DNA of 64,000 nt, from contig NZ_AP026800.1 of assembly GCF_033095945.1 (NCBI RefSeq), positions 434,001 to 498,000 on the forward strand, read 5' to 3'. Under the pieces are notes generated by a model. That model was not told the origin of the DNA. It saw nothing but the letters and a program-made list of their open reading frames with translations, and made no database searches. Shown one piece after another: positions 44,413 to 53,730 of the stretch (its first letter is position 1; every line of letters begins with the position of its first letter). A program made the translations under genes and the position numbers. Origin of the DNA: Bombiscardovia apis (GTDB taxonomy: Bacteria > Actinomycetota > Actinomycetes > Actinomycetales > Bifidobacteriaceae).

Positions 44413-46299
44413 ATGGCTGACGACGTGCACTACAACGCACAGGTTCCCCGGGATGCCGCTGCGAGCGGGCAAAACGGTTTGGGAGACTTGGCGAGCGCGG
44501 GTGATGCAGGAGAGCGCACTACCATCATTCCTCCCTTAAACGGCACGATGCCGGATCAGGCGCCTCAGATTCCTGTGGGTGCTTATCCGCAAGACATTAC
44601 TAATCCTGGCCAAGCTCCGCAGTTTGCCTACAACAATGCGCAGGTTATCGCCGACGATACTATAGCCAAGCAGCCGGTTGGAGTTGCTCAGCCTGCGATG
44701 GTGGCAGCTCAGCCAACAGAGACCTTCGCACAGCCTGGCAATTATGGGCAGCCCGCAGCTAGCTTCCAGCAGCCTTTAAACAGCCAAGACTTGTCGAGCG
44801 CGAACTGGCAGGTTGATACTTCTGAGCCTGTAAGCCATGCAGCGCGCTCCAGGAAGCCTCAATTGGCGCTGATTATTAGCTTGTGCGTGCTGGCTGCAGT
44901 GCTTGTGGCCATACTCCTTGGTTTCTTTGGCGCTCGTTCCTATTATCAGCATCGGGCGGCGCCAGGCGTGAGCTTTGCTGGTGAGAGTGTAGCTGGAAAA
45001 GATGCGCAGGAGCTCAAGGATTTGGTCTCGGCAAAGGTGGCTGCTTCCAACTTCGTTATTAACGATAGTCAGGGCGGGCGCACCAAGGCCACGCTCAAAG
45101 ATTTGGGCGTTACCAGCGACGTTGATGCTACGGTGAACCAGATTCTGAGCGCAAAAAGCTCTAGCGACCTGGTGAAAATTAACCCCTTCCAGCATTCTTC
45201 GGTGCCGCTGAGCCTATCGAGCGACGACGTCAAGATGAATGAGTTCTTGACTGCAGCTTTCGTAGATAAAGACAAGCAGGCCGTGCCTTCTTCTATTAAC
45301 TACGACCAAGCGTCTAAGAAATTCGTGGCGCAAGAAGGCAATCAGGGTAGAGCTCCCAAGCTGGAGAGTGTGAAGGCTGCTATTAGCCAGACTGCTAACG
45401 AACCGGGCCAGGGCCGCACGGTCAAGATTAGCTACCACGACATTGATATGCCTATCAAGAAAGACGTGGCCGTGCAGGCTGCCGACGATGCTAACAAGCG
45501 CTTGGCAACGCCTATGGTTATTACCAGTGATAAGAGCGACGACTATACGATTCCTATCGACCAGGTAGCTCAGTGGATTAAGCCGGTTTCTGACTTGGGC
45601 AAGGGCCAGATTAGTTTGACCTACGATAAGGCTGCGGTCAAAGCGTATGCTGCTAAGGAATTGCCGGCAAACCTCAACCAAGACCCAGTGACTGAAAAGA
45701 ACGTGAAGAACTCCAAAGGCGAGGTCCTCATCGTTACCACTAAGGGTGTTGACGGGGTCAAGGTCAAAGACACAGATTCGGCTGCGAACCAGATTGTGGA
45801 CCAGCTCAAGTCAGGTCAGATTGCGCCTATCCAAGCTGCTGCCGACGTGGAGCCTCACAAGGTGGAATCGCGCACTGCCCGCTACGATGTGCCAGATGGC
45901 GACATGTGGGTGGAGGTTAACCTGAGCACGCAGACGGCTACTGCTTATAAGGGCACGACTGAGGTGAAGTCTTTCCCCATTTGCTCCGGTCTGCCTCGCG
46001 ACGGTGATGAATCCGACCTTGGTACTTTCTTTATCAACGTGCGCTATGCTATTCAGACCATGCGTGGCCCCGGTTATGTGTCTCCCAACGTTAAGTGGGT
46101 CTCCTACTACAACGGTTCGGAAGGCTTCCACACGGCTAGCTGGAACTACGACGCTATTGCCCACGGAGACGCTGCCAATCGCGGCTCACACGGCTGCATT
46201 AACATGTACGAACAAGATGCGCAATGGATTTACGACAACTGTCCCATTGGCACGATGGTGAAAGTCGTCGGTGAACAGCCCACTCACGCGGTGCGCTAA
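44413..46299 (+). CDS. L,D-transpeptidase (YkuD) with peptidoglycan-binding domain
   Basis: 628 residues. A long Gln/Pro/Ala-rich cytoplasmic region (~150 residues), one membrane helix (LALIISLCVLAAVLVAILLG), two PG_binding_4-like domains (residues ~190-450) and a C-terminal YkuD domain with ISHGxxN-type site: HGDAANRGSHGCINMYEQDA containing catalytic His and Cys. Makes 3-3 peptidoglycan cross-links or attaches wall proteins. ATG 44413 is preceded by GAAGGG. Stands alone between nudC and gcvH. Confidence 0.92.
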   Translation: MADDVHYNAQVPRDAAASGQNGLGDLASAGDAGERTTIIPPLNGTMPDQAPQIPVGAYPQDITNPGQAPQFAYNNAQVIADDTIAKQPVGVAQPAMVAAQPTETFAQPGNYGQPAASFQQPLNSQDLSSANWQVDTSEPVSHAARSRKPQLALIISLCVLAAVLVAILLGFFGARSYYQHRAAPGVSFAGESVAGKDAQELKDLVSAKVAASNFVINDSQGGRTKATLKDLGVTSDVDATVNQILSAKSSSDLVKINPFQHSSVPLSLSSDDVKMNEFLTAAFVDKDKQAVPSSINYDQASKKFVAQEGNQGRAPKLESVKAAISQTANEPGQGRTVKISYHDIDMPIKKDVAVQAADDANKRLATPMVITSDKSDDYTIPIDQVAQWIKPVSDLGKGQISLTYDKAAVKAYAAKELPANLNQDPVTEKNVKNSKGEVLIVTTKGVDGVKVKDTDSAANQIVDQLKSGQIAPIQAAADVEPHKVESRTARYDVPDGDMWVEVNLSTQTATAYKGTTEVKSFPICSGLPRDGDESDLGTFFINVRYAIQTMRGPGYVSPNVKWVSYYNGSEGFHTASWNYDAIAHGDAANRGSHGCINMYEQDAQWIYDNCPIGTMVKVVGEQPTHAVR

Positions 46300-46364
46300 A
46301 GAGTAAACGAGTTGGGCCAGGCTAGCGCTTTGGCCTCTTAGACCCCTAGAGTTAGGCTGGAGCT

Positions 46365-46775
46365 ATGACTGGAGAATCACAGAAGAACTCGGAGCGCTTA
46401 GACGTGCCCGAGCAATTAGCGTACTCGCAAGACCACGTGTGGATGGATACTTCGAGCTCGCCGGCAGTATTGGGAGTCACTGAGTATGCGGCAGAGCAGT
46501 TGGGAGACTTAGTCTTCCTAGACCTGCCAGAGATGGGCACCCACGTGGATGCCGGCGATGAAATCGTCGAGCTGGAGTCGTCCAAGGCAGTTGAGCCTCT
46601 GGTGTGCCCAGTCGCTGGCACGATTACTCATGTGAACCGTGCCGCTTCCGACGATCCAGCTGTGATTAACTCCGACCCTTACGGTGAAGGCTGGATTTTG
46701 AAGATGGAACTCGACGACGACCAGCCTGAGCTACTGAGTGCCCAAGAGTATGCCAAAATCATAGATGCCCAGTAA
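46365..46775 (+). CDS. gcvH: Glycine cleavage system H-like lipoyl protein
   Basis: 136 residues. Lipoyl domain: AYSQDHVWMDT, VLGVTEYAAEQLGDLVFLDL, and the lipoylation hairpin DEIVELESSKAVEPLVCPVA with Lys in ESSKA (ESVKA in classical H). The C-terminal NSDPYGEGWILKMEL fits the family. No gcvT or gcvP is nearby. A lipoate ligase lies ~5.6 kb downstream. The H protein may serve as a lipoyl carrier or another redox role rather than glycine cleavage. Confidence 0.9.
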   Translation: MTGESQKNSERLDVPEQLAYSQDHVWMDTSSSPAVLGVTEYAAEQLGDLVFLDLPEMGTHVDAGDEIVELESSKAVEPLVCPVAGTITHVNRAASDDPAVINSDPYGEGWILKMELDDDQPELLSAQEYAKIIDAQ

Positions 46776-46823
46776 CTTCGAAAAGGTATAAGCCTAGCCC
46801 CATCAAGCCAGAGAGGCGGTCGC

Positions 46824-48029
46824 ATGAGCAGTACTCATGAAGACCCTCGAGACAAGCGCAGGCCTATTCGCGCCCGTCATGTGGCTACCAGCTTTGATGC
46901 TGCCGCACCCCACGAGCGCTTCGACCAGCAGTCTCTACCGGTTAAGCTTGCCCGCATGGGTGCCACTACGGGCTTTGATATGTGGGCCAGGGCTTCAGCT
47001 GCGCTCTGCCGTAGAATGGGCTGGTATCCGCGGGTAGAACCATACGTGGGTTACGGTACCGAGCACTACTCCCGCCTGATTTGCCGCACAGTTCTGGCAC
47101 CTCCAGGTCCTGAGAGCGCTTCGGCCAGCCGAGGTATTTGGACCGCTTTGACGGTGCCGGCCCCTCACACCAGAGTTTCGATTGCCATTGATTCTGAACC
47201 GCTAGAAACGGTGCAATTGGGCGATTCTGAACTCTACGATGCGCCAGACCCTTCGCGTAATCAGAGCAGTAAGTTCGCTCGCTCAGACCGCTCAGGATAC
47301 CTCGATTTAGTAGCTGAACACGACTTGAGCGTAGGGCCTCACCAAGTGACCTACCATGTCAACGAGCGCTCACTTGTGCCCGGCACCCTCTACACAGTGG
47401 CCTCTTCCGCCCGAATCGGCGTGATTTCAGATGTAGACGACACCATCATGGTGACGCAGGCCCCCAGCCGTCTCAAAGCCGGCTATAACCTTCTGCTCTC
47501 GAATCCCACCAAACGCGCCTCCGTGCCTGGTATGAGCGTGCTCTACACGCGCATCCGCGACCTTGACGTAGACATGCCCTTCTTTTACCTCTCGGCCTCG
47601 CCTTGGAATGTGGAGCGCACGATTCGCCTCTTCATCCGCGACCACGGCTTCCCTGCAGGGCCCTTACTCCTGCGCGATCTCGACCCTAGGCCCAAGACGT
47701 TCGTGCCCACTACAGTGCAGCACAAGCACGAGTTCATCCAGCAGCTCATGGCTGACTTCCCCAAGATGCGCTTTATCCTCTTCGGAGACGACGGTCAGCG
47801 CGACCCAACTACTTACGCCGAGGTAGTGCGCCGTTACCCAGGGCGGATATTAGCCATCGGTATTCGCCAGCTCAGCCCGCGCGAATCAAGCCTTCCCTCC
47901 TTTGACTGGACCGGCAACCAGCCCGCCCCCGAGATGGATGTGCCTGTCTTTTACGGCACCACCGGAGCCAACCTCATGAAAACCATGCTGCCCTACCTGC
48001 AAAGCACTTGCCGTCGCTCACGTCTATAA
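46824..48029 (+). CDS. App1-like phosphatase (DUF2183)
   Basis: 401 residues. The C-terminal half carries the App1/DUF2183 signature with a HAD-type motif I: ARIGVISDVDDTIMVTQAPS, followed by SVPGMSVLYTRIRDLD, FFYLSASPWNVERTIRLFI, VQHKHEFIQQLMADFP and FILFGDDGQRDPTTYAEVV. In yeast App1 this domain is a phosphatidate phosphatase; the bacterial substrate is not established. The first ~200 residues are a conserved beta-rich region. ATG 46824 has AGAGAGG upstream. Confidence 0.86.
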   Translation: MSSTHEDPRDKRRPIRARHVATSFDAAAPHERFDQQSLPVKLARMGATTGFDMWARASAALCRRMGWYPRVEPYVGYGTEHYSRLICRTVLAPPGPESASASRGIWTALTVPAPHTRVSIAIDSEPLETVQLGDSELYDAPDPSRNQSSKFARSDRSGYLDLVAEHDLSVGPHQVTYHVNERSLVPGTLYTVASSARIGVISDVDDTIMVTQAPSRLKAGYNLLLSNPTKRASVPGMSVLYTRIRDLDVDMPFFYLSASPWNVERTIRLFIRDHGFPAGPLLLRDLDPRPKTFVPTTVQHKHEFIQQLMADFPKMRFILFGDDGQRDPTTYAEVVRRYPGRILAIGIRQLSPRESSLPSFDWTGNQPAPEMDVPVFYGTTGANLMKTMLPYLQSTCRRSRL

Positions 48030-48030
48030 T
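48025..48030 (+). promoter_or_regulatory. TATAAT -10 box just before oligopeptidase B
   Basis: A perfect TATAAT overlapping the stop of the previous gene, six bases from ATG 48037. No good -35 at 17 bp, and no usable ribosome site, consistent with a leaderless start. Confidence 0.55.
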
Positions 48031-48036
48031 CAGGGC

Positions 48037-50520
48037 ATGACTTCTCTACGCCAGTCCTACTCAGCTCATGAGACCCCGCGCTCAGCCGGCCTCAACCCGC
48101 CGCAAGCCCTCCAGCGCCCTGCCATCCGCAAGATTCACGGCGACGAATTCACTGACCCTTACGAGTGGATGCGAGACAAGGACTCTGCCGAAACCAAAGC
48201 ATATATAGAAGCCCAGAACGCCTACTGCCAGCAGCGTTTAGAGCCGCTCAACCAACTCAAGTTCCGCCTCTTCGACGAATTCAAATCGCGCATTCAAGAG
48301 TCCGACATGTCGGTGCCCACCCGCATGCACGGCTACTGGTATTTCACTCGCACCCGCGAGGGATCCCAGTACGCTATGCAGTGCAGAATGCCGGTCACAG
48401 ACCCCAACGATTGGAACCCTCCCGAGATAGACCGCACATCCGCTCCCGGCTCAATGCCCGGCGAGGAAGTCTTCTTCGACAACAATCGTGAGGCAGAAGG
48501 TCACGATTTCTTCCGGCTCGGTGGCCTCGACGTGAGCTCAGACGGGCGTTGGATGCTCTACTGCGTTGATACCAATGGCGATGAACGCTACGACATTCGT
48601 CTGCGAGACTTGGCAACGGGCGAAGACACGCCTGACCGCATCGACCAAGTGTCGTCCGGTCCTGTGCTAACGCCCGATGCTCAGTGGGTTTTCTACGCCA
48701 AAGTTAACCAAGCATGGCGACCTTACTCTGTCTGGCGTCACAAGGTGGGCACTCCCACGAGCAGCGACGTGTGCGTCTTTACCGAAAAAGACGAGCGCTA
48801 CTGGGTGGGTGTGGGCCTGAGCTTCGACGAGCGTTCAGTAGTGATTGGCAGCTCTTCCAAGACCACGAGTGAAGTGCTCCTGCTTTCGGTAGACGAGCCA
48901 GAAGGCACTTTCAAGCCCTTCATCAAGCGCCAAGATGGTGTGGAATACGACGTATCCTTTGCCTCCCTGCCTGCTCCCGAAGGCGGCGATGGCCTGCCAC
49001 TTCCCGTGGCCGTGGTCTACCAAAACTTGGATAATCCCAACTTTAGCGTGCGCCTTATAGACATGCGAAGCCACCAGCCGCCATTCAGCTTCGACGAAGG
49101 CGTAGTCATAGCCCAAGGTTCGCCCTACGGCTGCGAAGATGCTGGCTCCGACCAGTCCATTTCGCTCAATGAGCCCTACTACCGCGAAGGCAATCCTCAG
49201 ATTTTGCAGGGCGCTCGCGGGCTCAGCATTGAGGGCATGGGCATTTACCAGCATTTTGCCCTGCTCAGCTACCGGGCCAACAGTCTCATGCATTTAGCGG
49301 TTATCCCTACTGCCCAGGCTGCGCAAGACCTGCAAGCGGGCCGGCCCTGGTCCTTCAGAGAGGTTGAGCCTGCGGGCGGCGATATCAGTAGAATCTACGC
49401 TATTGCTTCCGGCGATAATGCCTCCTACGAAGCGCCAACCATGCGCTATTCGTTCGCCTCCTACACCGCTCCTGCCGAGCTTCACGAGTTGAACGTGACT
49501 ACTGGCGAGGATCGGCTGCTGAAGCGGGCTCAAGTCTTGGGTGACTTTGACCAGGCCAACTATGCTGAGCGCAGGCTCTGGGTGAAGGTGCGAGACGGAG
49601 CTGAGGTGCCGGTATCTCTGGTCTGGCGGCGGGGCCTGGTGCCTGCCCTAGAGGGAGCTGACGAGGGTCTAAGCAATCAGCGGTTGGAAGCTCCCAGCGA
49701 TATTGCTGCGCTGACTTGGCCCGAAGCTGCTGGTCGAGAGGCACCTGCCTCAAGCTCCGGCTCTCCCTGCTTCATCACCGGCTACGGCTCCTATGAAATA
49801 GCCTCCGATCCGGGATTCTCGGTGGGCCGTTTGAGTATGCTGGACCGCGGCGTAGTCTACGCTTGCATCCACACGCGCGGCGGGGGAGAGATGGGTCGCG
49901 CCTGGTATGAGCAAGGGCGCAGACTCAAGAAACTCCACACTTTTGAAGACTTCATCGACTGCACGGCTGCCCTGCAAGAAGCCGGTTGGATTGATCCCAC
50001 TCGTACGGTGGCCAACGGCGGTTCGGCAGGTGGTTTGCTCATGGGCGCTATCGCCAATATGGCCCCTCAGCTATACGCGGGTATTGAGGCAGACGTGCCC
50101 TTTGTAGATGCGCTCAACTCGATTTTGGACCCCTCACTACCGCTCACGGTCACTGAGTGGGATGAGTGGGGAGACCCCCTACATAACTTGGATGTCTACC
50201 GTTATATGAAGGCCTACACTCCATACGAAAATGTGCCCGAAGCCGAGGAGCGCCAAGCCCGCTTCGGCAGCGAACATTTCCCTAAAATTTTCGCCACTAC
50301 CTCCCTCAATGACACGCGAGTGCTTTACGTAGAACCACTCAAATGGGTGGCGCGACTGCAAGAGTCGGCAGTTGCTGCTGATGCGATAGTGAAGATTGAA
50401 GTCGAAGCGGGGCACGGGGGCACTACGGGCCGCTACCGGCAGTGGGAGGAGCTAGCTTTGGAGAATGCCGTATGCTTGTCCATACTCAAGCCAGACGATC
50501 CTGACCTGCTTAAGGGCTGA
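48037..50520 (+). CDS. ptrB: Oligopeptidase B / protease II (S9A)
   Basis: Cytoplasmic serine peptidase that cuts short peptides after basic residues. 827 residues, longer than the usual ~690-720 because of insertions (e.g. around 525-570). N-terminal beta-propeller from DEFTDPYEWMRDKDSAE; the catalytic domain has Ser in VANGGSAGGLLMGAIANM, Asp in SLNDTRVLYVEPLKWV and His in VEAGHGGTTGRYRQWEE. The start is fixed by the adjacent -10 box and the preceding stop. Confidence 0.92.
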   Translation: MTSLRQSYSAHETPRSAGLNPPQALQRPAIRKIHGDEFTDPYEWMRDKDSAETKAYIEAQNAYCQQRLEPLNQLKFRLFDEFKSRIQESDMSVPTRMHGYWYFTRTREGSQYAMQCRMPVTDPNDWNPPEIDRTSAPGSMPGEEVFFDNNREAEGHDFFRLGGLDVSSDGRWMLYCVDTNGDERYDIRLRDLATGEDTPDRIDQVSSGPVLTPDAQWVFYAKVNQAWRPYSVWRHKVGTPTSSDVCVFTEKDERYWVGVGLSFDERSVVIGSSSKTTSEVLLLSVDEPEGTFKPFIKRQDGVEYDVSFASLPAPEGGDGLPLPVAVVYQNLDNPNFSVRLIDMRSHQPPFSFDEGVVIAQGSPYGCEDAGSDQSISLNEPYYREGNPQILQGARGLSIEGMGIYQHFALLSYRANSLMHLAVIPTAQAAQDLQAGRPWSFREVEPAGGDISRIYAIASGDNASYEAPTMRYSFASYTAPAELHELNVTTGEDRLLKRAQVLGDFDQANYAERRLWVKVRDGAEVPVSLVWRRGLVPALEGADEGLSNQRLEAPSDIAALTWPEAAGREAPASSSGSPCFITGYGSYEIASDPGFSVGRLSMLDRGVVYACIHTRGGGEMGRAWYEQGRRLKKLHTFEDFIDCTAALQEAGWIDPTRTVANGGSAGGLLMGAIANMAPQLYAGIEADVPFVDALNSILDPSLPLTVTEWDEWGDPLHNLDVYRYMKAYTPYENVPEAEERQARFGSEHFPKIFATTSLNDTRVLYVEPLKWVARLQESAVAADAIVKIEVEAGHGGTTGRYRQWEELALENAVCLSILKPDDPDLLKG

Positions 50521-50654
50521 ATTGCTGGAGTTTACAGGGCTCAGGTTATAGTTAGACTAATGAGTTGTGCCAGAACCGGGGAACGCCGCAGGTAACTGGC
50601 GACCGCAGCTTGCACACCAGCGAGCTGGATCGTGGCGAAGTAGTAGGGAACAGT

Positions 50655-52334
50655 ATGAGCGAGAACGAATCTCAGAACATAGGGAGCGACCAGGCAGCTG
50701 CCAACAACGCTCAGCAGGCCGCGCAGCCTTGGCAGGCAACTCCTTCGATACCGCAAGTAGCAGGTGGTGGGTGGGCAGCTCCTCAGATTGGCCAGCCTTC
50801 GAACTCCTCGGCTTGGGTAAACCCGACCCCAGCTTCGCCTTACGCAGCTCCTGGGCAAATGCCTTCTGACCCGTACCAGCAGACCGGGCAATCTAGCCAG
50901 CCTTGGCAGTCCGATTCGCAGGTTTCTAACTGGCAGATGCCCGCGCTAGACCAGTCACCGCTCGCTGCGACTAATGCTCCAACCAGCGCTCAGCCAGCAA
51001 CACAGCCTTGGTCACCCAGCCCGGCAGTTCCTATGGATTCGGCTGCGCCCGCTGCTTCAAGTTTGCCCAATAGCTATGGCCAGCAGGATTCGACAACTGG
51101 TTCTTCGGCTGCTGATCAGGCATCTATTCAGTCAAATCAGTCAAATCAGTCAAGTCAGCTGAACCAGCCCTACCAGTCGGCCCAGTTCCAGCCTTCGAGC
51201 TATCAGTCAGATGCATATTTGGCCTCTGGTCTTGAGCCTTCGAGCCCAGCCCCAGCTGCTGTACCTAGCAATCCACTAGCCGAGAGCAAGCCCGAAGACC
51301 AGCAGTCTTATTCAATTCCTGCAACTGCTGCGCCGGCAACCCCTGCTGAATCATCCAATACTTACAGCGATAATGCTGCTTATTTTGGCGCTTACGCAAA
51401 CCAGCTCGAAACGCATGCGAACTCTGCCGATGTGGCTTCGAAGCAGCCTCGCAGGGCCGAATCTGAGCCCAAGCAGGGAGCTTCTGTTGAGCAGGTTTCA
51501 AACTATGGCCAGCCTTCGGCAACGCCGGCATCATATCAGCCTGAGCAGACTCAAAGCAGCCAGCCTCAGCAGAGCCAGTTTGCTAATCCTGCAACGACTC
51601 AGCCTGCTTATGGTGTGACTTATGATTCCTACCAGCCAGTGCAGAACCAAGCTCCTGATATGCAGGCAGCTCAAACTCCCGGCCCTTCGGCAGACAATGC
51701 TGCGTCTATGACCGCGCCGGCTCTTGCTGCTCAATATGGGCAGGATGCTAACGCTCAGCAGGCCAATGTTCAGCAGTCTAACGCTCAGCAGTCTAACGCT
51801 CAGCAAACTAACATTCAGCAAACTAACGTTCAGCCAGTCAATGCTCAAGCGGCTCAACCGCAGCAGGGATTCCAGGCGGGTCAGCAGCCCAATCAACAGC
51901 AGCCGTACTCGGGTCAGCTTAATGGTCAGCAGCCAGCAGCTCAGCCTGCATACGGTCAGCCTGCTTACGGACAGATGCAGCCCGGTCACCCAGTCCAGGG
52001 CGCTTATGGCCAGCAGATTCCTCAGCAGAACGTGCAGCAAGCCATGTATATGGATCCTAACGCTGCGCCAGAGGCTGCCCGCAAGCCCCACAGTAAACTG
52101 GTTGCCGGTCTGCTGGGCATCATCTTGGGTGCTTTTGGTATACAGAACTTCTACTTGGGCAACACCGGCAGGGGCATGGCTCAGCTTATGATTTCTTGCA
52201 TCGGTGCTTTCTTCTTCTTTATCGGCCCCGCAGTTTCATGGGCTTGGGGCATTGTAGAAGGCATTCTTATCTTGACCTCAAAGCCCGGCTCTGCCCGCCA
52301 CCAAGATGCCTATGGGATTGAACTCACCGACTGA
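50655..52334 (+). CDS. TM2-domain protein with Gln/Asn-rich N-terminus
   Basis: About 559 residues. Some 470 residues are low-complexity (Gln, Ala, Ser, Pro, Asn), predicted disordered and cytoplasmic. The C-terminal TM2 domain has two helices: HSKLVAGLLGIILGAFGIQN then FYLGNTGRGMAQLMISCIGA and a second helix with SWAWGIVEGILILT. TM2 proteins have no fixed function. Contains a 15-bp tandem repeat at 51750-51848 encoding N-x-QQ-x units. ATG 50655 has TAGGGAA upstream; the longer frame from 50565 is unsupported. Confidence 0.85.
   Translation: MSENESQNIGSDQAAANNAQQAAQPWQATPSIPQVAGGGWAAPQIGQPSNSSAWVNPTPASPYAAPGQMPSDPYQQTGQSSQPWQSDSQVSNWQMPALDQSPLAATNAPTSAQPATQPWSPSPAVPMDSAAPAASSLPNSYGQQDSTTGSSAADQASIQSNQSNQSSQLNQPYQSAQFQPSSYQSDAYLASGLEPSSPAPAAVPSNPLAESKPEDQQSYSIPATAAPATPAESSNTYSDNAAYFGAYANQLETHANSADVASKQPRRAESEPKQGASVEQVSNYGQPSATPASYQPEQTQSSQPQQSQFANPATTQPAYGVTYDSYQPVQNQAPDMQAAQTPGPSADNAASMTAPALAAQYGQDANAQQANVQQSNAQQSNAQQTNIQQTNVQPVNAQAAQPQQGFQAGQQPNQQQPYSGQLNGQQPAAQPAYGQPAYGQMQPGHPVQGAYGQQIPQQNVQQAMYMDPNAAPEAARKPHSKLVAGLLGIILGAFGIQNFYLGNTGRGMAQLMISCIGAFFFFIGPAVSWAWGIVEGILILTSKPGSARHQDAYGIELTD
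51750..51848 (+). repeat. 15-bp tandem repeats in the TM2 gene
   Basis: Six and a half copies of an AAC-GCT-CAG-CAG-TCT-like unit, encoding the pentapeptide N-x-Q-Q-x; adjacent copies are near-identical. Because the unit is a multiple of three, copy-number change keeps the frame. Confidence 0.88.
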
Positions 52335-52353
52335 AAGCAGGCTGCATTAGGCA

Positions 52354-53601
52354 ATGGAAGCAAGAACTCTGGGGAGATTTCGCGGCGAATGTAAGCTGAC
52401 TGGCGGCAAGTTAGTGGCCGTTTCTGTCGAGCTTGAGCGGGTTCACGAGAGTCAAGTCAACATTGCCTCCTGCCGTATTGATGGTGATTTTTTCGTTGAG
52501 AGTGCGAGTGATCAGTTCGACCTGATTAAGGCCTTGGAAAGCTGTATTGAGCAGTTCAGTCTGCCAGTGCAGTGCCAGCAGGTGGAGAAAGCCCTCATTC
52601 AAGTGATTGCGCGCGATGCAGCCAGCGACCTTATCGGAGCCAGCGGGCGTACGATAGCCTTGGCCTTGTGCCGGGCCTTAGCTCAAGCGCCCGAAGCTGG
52701 CGAACTCGTAATGGGTGTGTGCGAACCAGCGCAGGGCTCGGAGCCCCGACTTCAAGGCAGTCAGCTGGTTATGCCGGCAGACATGAGCCCGCAACGCCGC
52801 GAAGACTTAGCTCGGCGCTGGCGGCAAATGCCCCTCCAGATTATCCTCGATACTCCGCGTCCACCAGCCGAGCAGTTGGCCCTCGATTTGGCGCTGGCTG
52901 AGGCTGTACAAGCAGGCATCCAACCGCCAACCTTGCGAGTGTGGCAGTGGAGCAGCCCAGCAGTGGTGATTGGACGCTTCCAGTCGCTCAGCAGTGAAGT
53001 TGACGTTGATCAAGCACACCAGCGTGGTTTTACTATTGTGCGCCGTGTGACCGGTGGGGGAGCCATGTTCGCCCAACCTAGCAATATCATCACCTACTCC
53101 CTCTACCTGCCAATCGCAGCGGTTCAGGGCCTCGATGCCAGCTGGACCTACCGCTTGTGCGACTTGTGGCTGGTTGAAGGACTTAATCGTTTAGGGATTC
53201 ACGCCGGCTGGTCGGGAATGAACGATATCGCCTCCAGTCGGGGTAAAATCGGTGGAGCTGCCGAGCGACGCCTGCCTCCCAAGCAAGGCGAGAGTGGGGC
53301 TTTGCTCCATCACGACATGCTCTCCTACGACATTGATACCCAGGCCATGTTGCAAGTGCTTAAGGTCTCAGACGAGAAGATGCGAGACAAAGCCGTGCCC
53401 TCGGCACAAGCTCGTGTCGATCCCCTCAAACGCCAAACTAGCCTGAGTAAGCGCCAATTAGTAGAGGCGCTCGTGGCCTACATACCACAGCTGGCACCCC
53501 AAGCCCGGCTATCGAAGGTGAGTGCGAGCATAGAGCAAAAGGGGCAAGAATTGGCTGCCACACGTTTTGCTCGCGATGAATGGATAGCCGATATCGTATG
53601 A
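52354..53601 (+). CDS. lplA: Lipoate-protein ligase with rearranged domain order
   Basis: Attaches lipoate to carrier proteins such as the H protein at 46365. 415 residues. The N-terminal ~115 residues resemble the accessory domain that is C-terminal in E. coli LplA (TLGRFRGECKLTGGKLVAVS, then IDGDFFVESASDQFDLIKAL). The catalytic BPL/LplA fold follows: VVIGRFQSLSSEVDVDQAHQ, IVRRVTGGGAMFAQPSNIIT, and KIGGAAERRLPPKQGESGAL. Start ATG 52354, 20 bp after the TM2 gene, so possibly co-transcribed. Confidence 0.87.
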   Translation: MEARTLGRFRGECKLTGGKLVAVSVELERVHESQVNIASCRIDGDFFVESASDQFDLIKALESCIEQFSLPVQCQQVEKALIQVIARDAASDLIGASGRTIALALCRALAQAPEAGELVMGVCEPAQGSEPRLQGSQLVMPADMSPQRREDLARRWRQMPLQIILDTPRPPAEQLALDLALAEAVQAGIQPPTLRVWQWSSPAVVIGRFQSLSSEVDVDQAHQRGFTIVRRVTGGGAMFAQPSNIITYSLYLPIAAVQGLDASWTYRLCDLWLVEGLNRLGIHAGWSGMNDIASSRGKIGGAAERRLPPKQGESGALLHHDMLSYDIDTQAMLQVLKVSDEKMRDKAVPSAQARVDPLKRQTSLSKRQLVEALVAYIPQLAPQARLSKVSASIEQKGQELAATRFARDEWIADIV

Positions 53602-53730
53602 TGGGAAAGGCAAAAATGTACAAGACCTAATGTCCGTAGAGAGTCTGAACGAACGCTCGGTAGGTGTGGGTGCATAATCACGTGTAAGCACGAGGGTCGA
53701 AGACGATGCTCGCTGAGAAAAGAAAGTTGG

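Noticed and set aside
51531..52091. Leu/Ser-rich minus-strand frame opposite the TM2 gene
   Set aside because: Reverse reading of CAG/CTG-type repeats; repeat-driven and not protein-like.
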